Positions 21,796-29,269 of a stretch of DNA of 64,000 nucleotides are shown here, piece after piece. Numbering within the stretch: the stretch's first letter is position 1; each line of letters starts with the position of its first letter. The notes under the pieces were generated by a model that was given only the letters and a program-made list of their open reading frames with translations, was not told where the DNA came from and ran no database searches. The DNA is from Comamonas_C sp026954015 (GTDB lineage: Bacteria > Pseudomonadota > Gammaproteobacteria > Burkholderiales > Burkholderiaceae_C): NCBI GenBank assembly GCA_035063785.1, contig JAPSFS010000008.1, forward strand, positions 121,678 to 185,677, read 5' to 3'. A program made the position numbers and the translations under genes.

Positions 21796-23274
21796 ATGCA
21801 AGACGGAACCCTGCTGGCGGCCGTGGACCTCGGGTCCAACAGCTTTCGCCTCGAAATCGGCCGCGTCGAGCACGGCCACATCCGCCGCGTCGAGTACCTC
21901 AAGGAAACCGTCCGCCAGGGCAATGGACTGGACGCCGAGCGCAACCTCACGCCCGAGGCCATGCAGCGCGGCTGGGAGTGCCTCGCGCGCTTCGCCGAGC
22001 GCCTGGCGGGCTTCGCGCGCCACCACGTGCGCGCCGTGGCCACGCAGACGCTGCGCGAGGCGCGCAACCGCGAGGACTTCATCCGCCGCGGCGGCGAGAT
22101 CCTGGGCTTTCCCATCGACGTGGTCTCCGGCCCCGAGGAGGCGCGCCTGATCTACCAGGGCGTGGCGCGCCTGCTGCCGCAGTCCGACGAGCGGCGCCTG
22201 GTGGTGGACATCGGCGGGCGCTCGACCGAGCTGATCCTGGGGCGGCAGTTCACGCCCAGCGCCGTCGCCTCGTACCGCGTGGGCAGCGTGGCCTGGTCGG
22301 CGCGCCACTTCCCGGACGGCGCGCTCACGCCGCGCGCATTCGAGGCGGCCGAGACCGCCGCGCGGGCGGTGCTGGACGAGGCCACGCAGGCCTACCGCGG
22401 CGCGCTGTGGGACGTGGCCTACGGCTCCTCGGGCACGATCGGCGCGGTGGGCACCCTCCTCGCGGCGGCGGGCTGGGAGGAAGGGCACATCACGCGCGAG
22501 GGCCTGGACTGGCTGCGCGCGCAGCTGCTGCGCGCGCGCCACGCCGACCGGGTGCGCCTGGAGGGCCTGAAGGACGACCGCCGCCCGGTGCTCGGCGGGG
22601 GGCTGTGCGTGCTGCGCGCGGTTTTCGATCTGCTCGGCATCGAGCGCATGACGATCGCCCAGGGCGCGCTGCGCCAGGGCGCGCTGTACGACCTGCTGGA
22701 GCGCGAGCAGCCCGGCACCGACCTGCGCGCCGCCACCGTGCGTGCGCTGATGCAGCGCTTTGCCGTGGACGAGGCGCAGGCCGGGCGCGTGGCGCAACTG
22801 GCCGTGCAGCTGTTCGTGCAGGCCGCGCCGCCCGGCAGCGAACGCGCCGCGCGCAAGCTCGAATGGGCGGCGCGCCTGCACGAGATCGGCTGCCGCATCT
22901 CGCACGACGACTACCACCGCCACGGCGCCTACATCCTCGAGCACACCGACGCCGCCGGCTTCGCCCTGACCGAGCTGCACGCGCTGAGCCTGCTGGTGCT
23001 GGGCCACCGCGGCAAGCTGCGCAAGCTGGGGGCCGATCTGGACGACCCGGTGCTGGCGCTGCAGCTCATGTGCCTGCGCACCGCCGTCGCGCTGTGCCAC
23101 GCGCGCCGCACGCCCGACGTGCAGGGCCTCACCCTGCGGCTGCAGGGGCGCCGCTGCACCGTGCGCTCGCGTCCCGGCTGGGCGGCGGCCTTCCCGCAGT
23201 CGGCCCACCTGCTGCGCGAGGAGGCGCAGGCCTGGCAGAAGACGCCCTGGGACTACGCGGCCGATCCGGCGTGA
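21796..23274 (+). CDS. ppx: Exopolyphosphatase / Ppx-GppA phosphatase
   Basis: Releases phosphate from polyphosphate chain ends; related GppA enzymes hydrolyse pppGpp. The 492-residue protein has AAVDLGSNSFRLEI at residue 9 and VVDIGGRSTELILG near residue 135, the two phosphate-binding loops of the ASKHA fold. SSGTIGAVG and GGLCVLRAVFDLLGIERM follow. The C-terminal 170 residues form the HD-like helical domain. It is divergent from ptsN and faces sixA and ppk, giving a small polyphosphate group. Confidence 0.94.
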   Translation: MQDGTLLAAVDLGSNSFRLEIGRVEHGHIRRVEYLKETVRQGNGLDAERNLTPEAMQRGWECLARFAERLAGFARHHVRAVATQTLREARNREDFIRRGGEILGFPIDVVSGPEEARLIYQGVARLLPQSDERRLVVDIGGRSTELILGRQFTPSAVASYRVGSVAWSARHFPDGALTPRAFEAAETAARAVLDEATQAYRGALWDVAYGSSGTIGAVGTLLAAAGWEEGHITREGLDWLRAQLLRARHADRVRLEGLKDDRRPVLGGGLCVLRAVFDLLGIERMTIAQGALRQGALYDLLEREQPGTDLRAATVRALMQRFAVDEAQAGRVAQLAVQLFVQAAPPGSERAARKLEWAARLHEIGCRISHDDYHRHGAYILEHTDAAGFALTELHALSLLVLGHRGKLRKLGADLDDPVLALQLMCLRTAVALCHARRTPDVQGLTLRLQGRRCTVRSRPGWAAAFPQSAHLLREEAQAWQKTPWDYAADPA

Positions 23275-23291
23275 TGGCGCAGGCAGCGTAA

Positions 23292-23318
23292 AACGGTATA
23301 AACTGTTTATATCGTTTA
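23292..23318 (+). promoter_or_regulatory. Operator-like 27-bp palindrome upstream of the 113-aa gene
   Basis: Arms AAACGGTATAAAC and GTTTATATCGTTT around a single T: 12 of 13 base pairs match. It lies 17 bases upstream of the start of the next gene and is strikingly AT-rich for this genome. TATAAA and TATATC within it could be -10 elements, so binding there would block transcription. This fits autoregulation by the small downstream protein, but that is inference. Confidence 0.65.
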
Positions 23319-23334
23319 CAACCGAGTTCGCACC

Positions 23335-23676
23335 ATGCCCCGCACACCCGCCGCCAGGATCCCGGCCAAGGCCGTATCCACCCCGCCCGCACGGGCCAGG
23401 AAGGCCGCCCCGCCCGCGCCCGCCCCGGCCGACAAGGAAGCCAAGCCCCGTAAGCCCAAGCTGGTGCGCGACGGCTTCACCATGCCCAAGGACGAATACG
23501 CGGCCATCGACGCGCTCAAACAGCGCGCGGCGGCGCTGGCGCGCCCGGCCAAGAAGAGCGAGCTGCTGCGCGCCGGCCTCAAGCTGCTCGCCGACCTGGA
23601 CGACGCCGCGCTGCAGGCGGCCCTGCAGGCCGTGCCGGCGATCAAGACCGGCCGCCCGAAGGCCGTAAAGAAATAA
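23335..23676 (+). CDS. Small basic protein of unknown function, possible DNA-binding
   Basis: The 113-residue protein has a low-complexity Pro/Ala/Lys N-terminus (residues 1-42) and then a compact domain: LVRDGFTMPKDEYAAIDALK, RPAKKSELLRAGLKLL and a tail ending IKTGRPKAVKK. The strand-helix-helix impression and the many lysines suggest a nucleic-acid-binding protein of ribbon-helix-helix type, and I recall similar unnamed proteins in Burkholderiales. The upstream palindrome supports this. Only GAG serves as a weak ribosome site. A 163-bp hairpin element starts immediately after the stop. Confidence 0.75.
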   Translation: MPRTPAARIPAKAVSTPPARARKAAPPAPAPADKEAKPRKPKLVRDGFTMPKDEYAAIDALKQRAAALARPAKKSELLRAGLKLLADLDDAALQAALQAVPAIKTGRPKAVKK

Positions 23677-23839
23677 GGGATGCTCTTCACGAATCGAGCG
23701 GTAAGCGTGCGCTTCGGATCGGGATGGGCTGCAAGGCGCAAACCGCAGCAATAGCCAAAGCTATTGCGAGGATTTGCAACGCCGCAGACCGCCCGAGGCC
23801 GCAGATGCACGCGGCGCGGTGATTCGTGAAGAGCATCCC
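23677..23839. repeat. 163-bp hairpin element with perfect 19-bp terminal inverted repeats
   Basis: GGGATGCTCTTCACGAATC at 23677-23695 is repeated exactly, inverted, at 23821-23839. The interior is also roughly palindromic around GCAATAGC caaa GCTATTGC (about 23750-23770), so the whole segment can fold into one long imperfect hairpin. It contains no gene. It resembles non-autonomous MITE or intergenic palindrome elements; no transposase is nearby. It lies between the 113-aa gene and sixA (convergent), where it could also stop transcription. Confidence 0.8.
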
Positions 23840-23900
23840 AAGCATCAAAAGTGCCTACAGCGCTTTCTGGACAAGCGCTGGCAGCTCCTTTTTCGATAGT
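23840..23900. repeat. Palindromic repeat copy (intergenic), next to the 163-bp element
   Basis: Arms CAGCGCTTTCTGG and CAAGCGCTGG with the AGCTCC and TTTTTCGATAG flank. It abuts the hairpin element on one side and the sixA stop codon on the other. This is one of the three intergenic copies in the window. Confidence 0.65.
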
Positions 23901-23901
23901 T

Positions 23902-24363
23902 TCAGAAGAAATCCGGCGAGCGCACCGCCAGCAGGATGGTCTCCTCGACCTCCTGGCGCCGGCGGTGCCGCAGCCACCAGACGGCGCCCTTGCGGATCGT
24001 GCACTGGGGCGCCTGCAGGTTCAGCAGGCGCGCGGCCGTCTGGCCCAGCATGGGCTGGTGGCCCACGACCAGCACGGCGCTGCGGGCGCTCGGCCACTGG
24101 GCCAGCGCCAGCAGCTCGTCGGGGCTGCCGCCGGGCAGCAGTTCCGCGCGCAGCTTGATCTTGCGGCCCAGCGCGCGCGCCGTCTGCTCGGCGCGCCGCG
24201 CGGGGCTGGCCAGCACGCGCAGGCCGTCGGGCAGCTGCTGCTCCAGCCAGACGGCCATGCGCGCGGCCTGCTTCTCGCCGCGGTGCGTCAGCGGCCGGGC
24301 GAGGTCCTCGCCCACGTCGTCGCCGCCTTCCGCCTCGGCGTGGCGCCAGAGAATCAGATCCAT
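23902..24363 (-). CDS. sixA: SixA-type phosphohistidine phosphatase
   Basis: The 153-residue histidine-phosphatase protein begins MDLILWRHAEAE, the RHG-type motif with the catalytic His 8, followed by LTHRGEKQA and VVGHQPMLG with the second catalytic His. SixA removes phosphate from phosphohistidine, for example on PTS phosphotransferases; the ptsN and hprK genes nearby make a nitrogen-PTS target plausible, but that is inference. It starts 4 bases after the ppk stop, so it is co-transcribed with ppk. Confidence 0.9.
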   Translation of the reverse strand: MDLILWRHAEAEGGDDVGEDLARPLTHRGEKQAARMAVWLEQQLPDGLRVLASPARRAEQTARALGRKIKLRAELLPGGSPDELLALAQWPSARSAVLVVGHQPMLGQTAARLLNLQAPQCTIRKGAVWWLRHRRRQEVEETILLAVRSPDFF

Positions 24364-24367
24364 CGCA

Positions 24368-26509
24368 TCAAGCCTCGGGGTTGGGCGGCGCGGCCGTGGG
24401 CGGCGGCGCGTAGCGCGCCATGAGCGCGTTCTGCGCGCCCGTGCCGTCCAGCGCGCGCGGCGCGCGGGCGTAGCGGCCGTCGCTCTCCAGCGTCCAGGCG
24501 TCGCGGTCGTCGTGCAGATAGGCGACCAGGCACTCGTCGATGATGCGCTGGCGCAGCCGGCAGTCGGTGACCGGCCAGGCCAGCTCCACGCGGCGCAGCA
24601 TGTTGCGGTTCATCCAGTCGGCGCTGGCCAGGTACAGCTCCTCGTGCTCGCCGGCGCAGAAGTAGAACACCCGCGTGTGCTCCAGGAAGCGCCCGATGAC
24701 CGAGCGCACGCGGATGTGCTCCGTCACGCCCGGCACCTGCGCCGGCAGCATGCAGGCGCCGCGCACGATGAGGTCGATGCGCGCGCCGCGCTGGCCCGCG
24801 CGCACCAGGGCGCGGATCAGGTCTTCGTCGGTCAGCGCGTTCATCTTGGCGACGATGCGCCCGCCCTCGCCGCGCTCGGCCGCCAGACCCGCGGCGTCGA
24901 TCTTCGCGATCAGGCTGCGCTGCAGCTCGAACGGCGCCAGCAGCAGCCGCGACAGCCTGGGCCGACGGTTCTGGTTGGCCAGGTGGTCGAACACGGCGTC
25001 CATGTCGGCCGTGATCCGCTCGTCGGCCGTCAGCATGCTCAGGTCGGTGTACAGGCGCGCGGTGCGCGGGTTGTAGTTGCCGGTCGACAGATGCCCGTAG
25101 CGGCGCAGCCCGCCGCCCTCGCGGCGCGTGACGAGCAGCATCTTGGCGTGCGTCTTCAGCCCCACCACGCCATAGACCACCTGCGCGCCGACGGACTCCA
25201 GCGCCTCGGCCCAGTTGATGTTGGCCTCCTCGTCGAAGCGCGCCTTCAGTTCGACCACCGCCGTCACCTCCTTGCCGCGCAGCATCGCCTCGCGCAGCAG
25301 CTCCATCAGCTCGGAATCGGAGCCGGTGCGGTAGATGGTCTGCTTGATGGCCAGCACCTGCGGGTCGTTCACCGCTTCGCGCAGGAAGGCCAGCACGCCG
25401 TCGAAGCTCTCGAACGGCTGGTGGATCAGCACGTCGCGCCGGCGCAGCTGCGCCAGGATCGCGCCGGGCCGCGGCAGCTTGGCGGGCCAGGCCGGGCGCC
25501 GCGGGGGGAACAGCAGCGCCGGGTCGTCGATCAGCTCGACGAGCTGCCCCATGCGCACCAGGTTGACCGGGCCGTGCACGCGGTACAGCGCCGCCGCCGG
25601 CAGCGCGAACTGGGTCTGCAGGAAGTCCGCCAGGAAGGGCGTGCAGCCGGCCGAGACCTCCAGCCGCACGGCCTGCCCGTAGTGGCGGTGCTGCAGCTCC
25701 TGGCGCAGCGCGGTGCGCAGGTTGCGCACGTCCTCCTCGTCCACCGCCATGTCCGAGTGGCGCGTGACGCGAAACTGCGAGAACTCGCACACCTGCCGCC
25801 CCGGGAACAGCTCGGCCAGGTGCGTGCGGATCACGCTCGACAGACTGACGAAGCACAGGCCCGAGGGCGCCACCTTGACCGGCAGGCGCATCACGCGCGG
25901 CAGCGCGCGCGGCACCTTGACGATGGCGATCTCGTTCTCGCGCCCGAAGGCGTCGCCGCCGCGCAGGCGCACGATGAAGTTCAGCGACTTGTTGGCCACC
26001 TGCGGGAACGGGTGCGCCGGATCCAGCCCCACGGGAATCAGCAGCGGGCGCACCTCATGGTGGAAGTGCTCGCGCACCCAGCGCCGCTGCGCCGCCGTGC
26101 GCTCGCCGTGCGAGACGATGCGGATGCCGCGCGCCGCGAACGCCGGCATCAGCGAATCGTTGTACAGCGCGTACTGGCGCGCCACCAGCGCGTGCGTCTT
26201 GAGCGCCAGGGCCTCGAAGCCGCCGGCGCTGTAGGGCCCGCGCGTCTCGCCCGCGCGCGCCGCGTCCAGGTGCGCCGCGGCCCGCACCTCGAAGAACTCG
26301 TCCAGGTTGGACGAGACGATGCACAGGTAGCGCAGGCGCTCGAGCAGCGGCACGTCCTCGCGCACCGCCCAGTCCAGCACGCGCTCGTTGAACGCCAGGA
26401 TGCTGTGGTCGCGGTCGAGCAGCACCAGGCGGGCGGGCGCACGCGCCGGCGCCTCCTGCTCGCCCAAGGTGGATTCGGCCGCAGGGGCGGCGGTCTGCAG
26501 GGATGTCAT
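24368..26509 (-). CDS. ppk: Polyphosphate kinase 1
   Basis: Makes polyphosphate from ATP, reversibly. The 713-residue PPK1 has the N-terminal LDRDHSILAFNERVLDWA, the middle QTIYRTGSDSELMELLREA, the autophosphorylated His in YGHLSTGNYN (near residue 473) and the C-terminal YFCAGEHEELYLASADWMNR. I chose the ATG at 26509; the only upstream alternative in frame (26569) lies beyond the Pho box. A Pho box stands 22 bases upstream, so induction by PhoB under phosphate limitation is likely. sixA follows within 4 bases; ppx is convergent. Confidence 0.95.
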   Translation of the reverse strand: MTSLQTAAPAAESTLGEQEAPARAPARLVLLDRDHSILAFNERVLDWAVREDVPLLERLRYLCIVSSNLDEFFEVRAAAHLDAARAGETRGPYSAGGFEALALKTHALVARQYALYNDSLMPAFAARGIRIVSHGERTAAQRRWVREHFHHEVRPLLIPVGLDPAHPFPQVANKSLNFIVRLRGGDAFGRENEIAIVKVPRALPRVMRLPVKVAPSGLCFVSLSSVIRTHLAELFPGRQVCEFSQFRVTRHSDMAVDEEDVRNLRTALRQELQHRHYGQAVRLEVSAGCTPFLADFLQTQFALPAAALYRVHGPVNLVRMGQLVELIDDPALLFPPRRPAWPAKLPRPGAILAQLRRRDVLIHQPFESFDGVLAFLREAVNDPQVLAIKQTIYRTGSDSELMELLREAMLRGKEVTAVVELKARFDEEANINWAEALESVGAQVVYGVVGLKTHAKMLLVTRREGGGLRRYGHLSTGNYNPRTARLYTDLSMLTADERITADMDAVFDHLANQNRRPRLSRLLLAPFELQRSLIAKIDAAGLAAERGEGGRIVAKMNALTDEDLIRALVRAGQRGARIDLIVRGACMLPAQVPGVTEHIRVRSVIGRFLEHTRVFYFCAGEHEELYLASADWMNRNMLRRVELAWPVTDCRLRQRIIDECLVAYLHDDRDAWTLESDGRYARAPRALDGTGAQNALMARYAPPPTAAPPNPEA

Positions 26510-26531
26510 GCCGGCAGTATTGGGCGCGTCC

Positions 26532-26549
26532 GTGACAGCTTCGTGACAC
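26532..26549 (-). promoter_or_regulatory. Pho box upstream of ppk
   Basis: On the minus strand GTGTCAC-GAAG-CTGTCAC: two 7-base direct repeats with a 4-base spacer, the layout of the PhoB site (CTGTCAT-N4-CTGTCAT). About 9 bases further on is CAATAC, placed as a -10 element would be when the Pho box replaces the -35. Transcription would then begin at or next to the ppk ATG, so the message may have almost no leader. Confidence 0.7.
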
Positions 26550-26570
26550 TGGCGGCCCCGCCGGTGCATG

Positions 26571-26593
26571 AAAAAACCGCCCCGAAGGGCGGT
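26571..26593 (-). terminator. Rho-independent terminator after hpf
   Basis: On the minus strand ACCGCCC-TTCG-GGGCGGT followed by TTTTTT: a 7-base-pair stem with a stable TTCG tetraloop and a U tract. It lies 24 bases after the hpf stop, so hpf is a closed unit not read into ppk. Confidence 0.9.
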
Positions 26594-26616
26594 CTCGCAT
26601 GGGCGCGGGCGCAGGC

Positions 26617-26967
26617 TCAGGCCAGTGCGCCTGCGGCCTGCATGGTGCTGCGGCGCAGCTCGGCCTGGTGGTCATGGGTGCGGGTCTTGTGGCGCACCAC
26701 CTGCCGGTCGAGCTTGTCCACCAGCGCGTCGATCGCGGCATACAGGTCGAAGTGGCTGGCCTCGGCGAACAGATCCGAGCCTTTCACGCGCACGTTGCAC
26801 TCGGCGCGCTGACGTTTCTCCTTTTCCTTTTGTTTCTCCACCGTGAGCAGCACCCGGATGTCGACCACCTGGTCGAAGTGTCTGAGCAGACGTTCGAGTT
26901 TGGAAGTCACGTAGTCGCGCAAGGCGGGCGTCACTTCGAGATGGTGGCCACTGATCGTCAGATTCAT
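26617..26967 (-). CDS. hpf: Ribosome hibernation promoting factor (short HPF)
   Basis: Binds the 30S decoding region and promotes 100S ribosome dimers in stationary phase. The 116-residue protein is of the short type: MNLTISGHHLEVTPALRDYV, the basic stretch KLERLLRHFDQVVDIRVLL, then VRVKGSDLFAEASHFDLYAAID and HKTRTHDHQ. The ATG at 26967 has GGAGA 7 bases upstream. A 9-bp hairpin lies in its leader. It is usually the neighbour of ptsN; here ppx-sixA-ppk separate them. Confidence 0.95.
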   Translation of the reverse strand: MNLTISGHHLEVTPALRDYVTSKLERLLRHFDQVVDIRVLLTVEKQKEKEKRQRAECNVRVKGSDLFAEASHFDLYAAIDALVDKLDRQVVRHKTRTHDHQAELRRSTMQAAGALA

Positions 26968-26996
26968 GAGCATCTCCTGCGATACACCGTTGAAAT

Positions 26997-27022
26997 GCCA
27001 CCGCGTCGCATGCCGCGGTGGC
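26997..27022 (-). promoter_or_regulatory. Hairpin in the hpf 5' leader region
   Basis: GCCACCGCG and CGCGGTGGC form a perfect 9-bp stem around an 8-base loop, 30 to 55 bases upstream of the hpf start. There is no T tract on either strand, so it is not a simple terminator. It may shape the hpf leader or be an operator in the divergent hpf/purC region. Confidence 0.4.
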
Positions 27023-27185
27023 GGGAAAAACGTCTGCCGCGTTGGAGCCACTATGCGCCCGCATGTTCCCGAGCGCAAACCCTAACCGAGCATCCCGAGC
27101 GGGCTTGCCGCCCAGACGCCCCGAAACGCTGCACAATCATCGGATTGCCCACGGCGCCGACCGTCTGCGCGCGCCCTCATGCCCG

Positions 27186-28103
27186 ATGACCGCCGCCCTA
27201 CCTGCTGCCCTGCATACTTCGTCCCTCACGTCGCTCACGCTGCTCGCGCGCGGCAAGGTGCGCGACAACTACGCGGTCGGCGACGACCGCATCCTCATGA
27301 TCGCCAGCGACCGGCTCTCGGCGTTCGACGTGATCATGGGCGAGGGCATCCCCGGCAAGGGGCGGCTGCTCACGCAGATGGCGCTGTTCTGGTTCGGCAG
27401 GCTGGGCCATATCATTCCCAACCACCTCACGGGGGAGGCGCCCGAAAGCGTGGTGACGCCCGCCGAGGCGGCGCAGGTGCAGGGCCGCGCCATGCTGGTC
27501 CAGCGCCTCGCGCCCGTCGCGATCGAGGCGGTGGTGCGCGGGTATCTTGCGGGCAGCGGCTGGAAGGAATACCAGGCGTCGCGCTCGGTCTGCGGCGTGG
27601 CGCTGCCGGCGGGCCTGACGAACGCCGCGCGGCTGCCCGAGCCGATCTACACCCCGGCAGCCAAGGCGGCGTCGGGGCACGACGAAAACATCGACTACGC
27701 ACGTACCGTGACCATGGTGGGGGCCGACCTGGCGGCGCGCATCCGCGACGTGAGCATCCGGCTCTACACGCAAGCGGCCGAGTTCGCGCGCACCAAGGGC
27801 CTCATCATCGCCGACACCAAATTCGAATTCGGCCTGGCCAGGGACGGCACGCTGGTGCTGATGGATGAAGTGCTCACGCCCGACAGCTCGCGCTACTGGC
27901 CCGTGGAGGGCTACGAGGCGGCGCTGGCCGCGGGCGCCAACCCGCCGAGCTACGACAAGCAGTTCGTGCGCGACTGGCTGGAGCAGGCGCAGGTGGACGG
28001 CAAGCCCTGGAACAAGACGGCCCCCGCGCCGCGCCTGCCGCGGGACGTGATCGAGAAGACCGCCGCCAAGTACCGCGAGGCCTTCGGGCGCCTCACGGCG
28101 TAG
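27186..28103 (+). CDS. purC: Phosphoribosylaminoimidazole-succinocarboxamide synthase
   Basis: Joins CAIR and aspartate with ATP in purine synthesis (SAICAR synthetase). The 305-residue protein is the long type: LARGKVRDNYAVG and the ATP loop with RLSAFDV, VVRGYLAGSGWKEY, and the second half with IIADTKFEFGLARDG and DEVLTPDSSRYW. I chose the ATG at 27186 by homology; the open frame upstream has no similarity. The purE-purK genes for the preceding step lie 4 kb downstream on the same strand. Confidence 0.97.
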   Translation: MTAALPAALHTSSLTSLTLLARGKVRDNYAVGDDRILMIASDRLSAFDVIMGEGIPGKGRLLTQMALFWFGRLGHIIPNHLTGEAPESVVTPAEAAQVQGRAMLVQRLAPVAIEAVVRGYLAGSGWKEYQASRSVCGVALPAGLTNAARLPEPIYTPAAKAASGHDENIDYARTVTMVGADLAARIRDVSIRLYTQAAEFARTKGLIIADTKFEFGLARDGTLVLMDEVLTPDSSRYWPVEGYEAALAAGANPPSYDKQFVRDWLEQAQVDGKPWNKTAPAPRLPRDVIEKTAAKYREAFGRLTA

Positions 28104-28124
28104 CCGCGCACCGCCCGTGCGCGG
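28104..28124. terminator. Hairpin between convergent purC and cnoX, possible terminator
   Basis: CCGCGCAC-CGCCC-GTGCGCGG gives a perfect 8-bp stem starting on the base after the purC stop and ending 4 bases before the end of the opposite gene. There is no U tract on either strand, so termination is uncertain. Confidence 0.4.
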
Positions 28125-28127
28125 GCA

Positions 28128-29021
28128 TCAGCTCAGCACCACGCTGGAGAGCCGTCTGCGGTAGCTCGCGACCATGGGATCTTCGGGCGGAATCTGGCCA
28201 TCGGCCACCTTGACCCTGGGCGGCTCGATGAGGTCGAGCACCGCCACGTAGGCCTTGCGCGCGGCGTCTTCGTTCCAGCTCTTGTCGCGCATCAGGATTT
28301 CCAGCAGTTCGTCCATCGCCTCCTGCCAGCGCTGCGCGGCGATCAGGCAGCGCGCGCGGGCGTAACGCGCGGCGAAGTCGCGCTTGTTGGCGGCAATCTG
28401 TGCGTCGAATGCGGCGATGGCGCCTGTCTCCTGGGCGCTGCCAGCTACGAAATCGATGGCATTGATCCACAGTTGCAGCGCCGCGAGCCGCCGCGACAGC
28501 TCCACCTTGGCGGCCACCGGCGCGAACGTGGTCTTGGCCGCGTCGAGCTGGCCCTGCAGCAGCAGCAGCTTGACGAGGTCGAAGCGCGCGTCGTCGTTTT
28601 CCGGGTCGGCGGCCACCGCCTCCTGCGCCGCGCGCAGTGCGTCGCCCGGCTCCAGCGGGGCTTGCTGTTGCGGCTCGGGCTCCTCGGGCGCGAGCTCGGC
28701 CGGGGGCAGGTGCTTGTCCAGGAAGGCGCGCACCTGGCTTTCGGGCAGCGCGCCCATGAAGCCGTCGACCGGCTGGCCGTCCATCATCAGCACCACCGTG
28801 GGGATGCTGCGCACGCCGAACATGGCGGCGATCTGCTGCTCCTGGTCGGAATCGATCTTGGCGAGCTTGAAGCGCCCGGCGTACTCGGTTTCGAGCTTTT
28901 CCAGGATGGGCCCGAGCGTCTTGCACGGGCCGCACCAGGGGGCCCAGAAATCGACGAGCACAGGGGTGGTCATCGAGGCGGTGATGACCTCGGTTTCGAA
29001 ATTCTGCGTGGTGACATCCAT
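28128..29021 (-). CDS. CnoX/YbbN-like thioredoxin with TPR domain
   Basis: The 297-residue protein has an N-terminal thioredoxin domain (residues 1-108) with FWAPWCGPCK (Cys 30 and 33) and the cis-Pro segment SIPTVVLMMDG, then a C-terminal TPR-like helical region. This is the CnoX layout, a chaperedoxin that holds unfolded proteins and passes them to GroEL and DnaK. E. coli CnoX lacks the WCGPC pair, whereas this one keeps it and may be redox-active, as in Caulobacter. Part of the helical region (AIDFVAGSAQETGAIA) matches a degenerate, reversed copy of the dispersed repeat. Convergent with purC. Confidence 0.9.
   Translation of the reverse strand: MDVTTQNFETEVITASMTTPVLVDFWAPWCGPCKTLGPILEKLETEYAGRFKLAKIDSDQEQQIAAMFGVRSIPTVVLMMDGQPVDGFMGALPESQVRAFLDKHLPPAELAPEEPEPQQQAPLEPGDALRAAQEAVAADPENDDARFDLVKLLLLQGQLDAAKTTFAPVAAKVELSRRLAALQLWINAIDFVAGSAQETGAIAAFDAQIAANKRDFAARYARARCLIAAQRWQEAMDELLEILMRDKSWNEDAARKAYVAVLDLIEPPRVKVADGQIPPEDPMVASYRRRLSSVVLS
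28424..28462. repeat. Degenerate palindromic repeat copy inside the CnoX-like gene
   Basis: GCGCCTGTCTCCTGG and GCGCTGCCAGCTACGAAATC keep the outer flanks of the element (GTCTCC and GCCAGCTA) but the palindrome is shortened. It is read in frame, in the opposite orientation to the copies in uvrA and mccB. Confidence 0.4.
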
Positions 29022-29093
29022 GGCGACCTGATCTTCAAAAAGCGCAACGAGCGTGATTGTGTGGCAAAGCGGCTCGGGGCAGGCAATCCCGAC

Positions 29094-29120
29094 TTGTAAT
29101 GCGAATCGTTCTCATTACAA
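29094..29120 (+). promoter_or_regulatory. Fur box over the promoter of the DUF2325 gene
   Basis: A 27-base palindrome centred on 29107: TTGTAATGCGAAT-C-GTTCTCATTACAA, 11 of 13 pairs matching. It contains GCGAATCGTTCTC, close to the Fur core GATAATGATAATCATTATC. TTGTAA (29094-29099) and TACAAT (29116-29121) with a 16-base spacer make a good promoter fully covered by the site, so iron-loaded Fur should repress it. Confidence 0.82.
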
Positions 29121-29269
29121 TATCCCTACGACCGCTACTGGAACCCGCCACCATGCCGCCTCGCATTGCACCGGAAACCACCATCGCCCGAGGGCTGACC
29201 GCCTCGCGCGCCGCCGCAAGCCGCCCCGCTCCAGAGCGGGCGGCGCGCTGACGTTCACGGAGCAGCACC

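Noticed and set aside
29153..29251. A 32-codon frame in the leader of the DUF2325 gene, possibly a regulatory peptide.
   Set aside because: There is only a weak ribosome site, it has Ala/Arg/Pro composition and it ends in the leader hairpin. I cannot support it as a gene.
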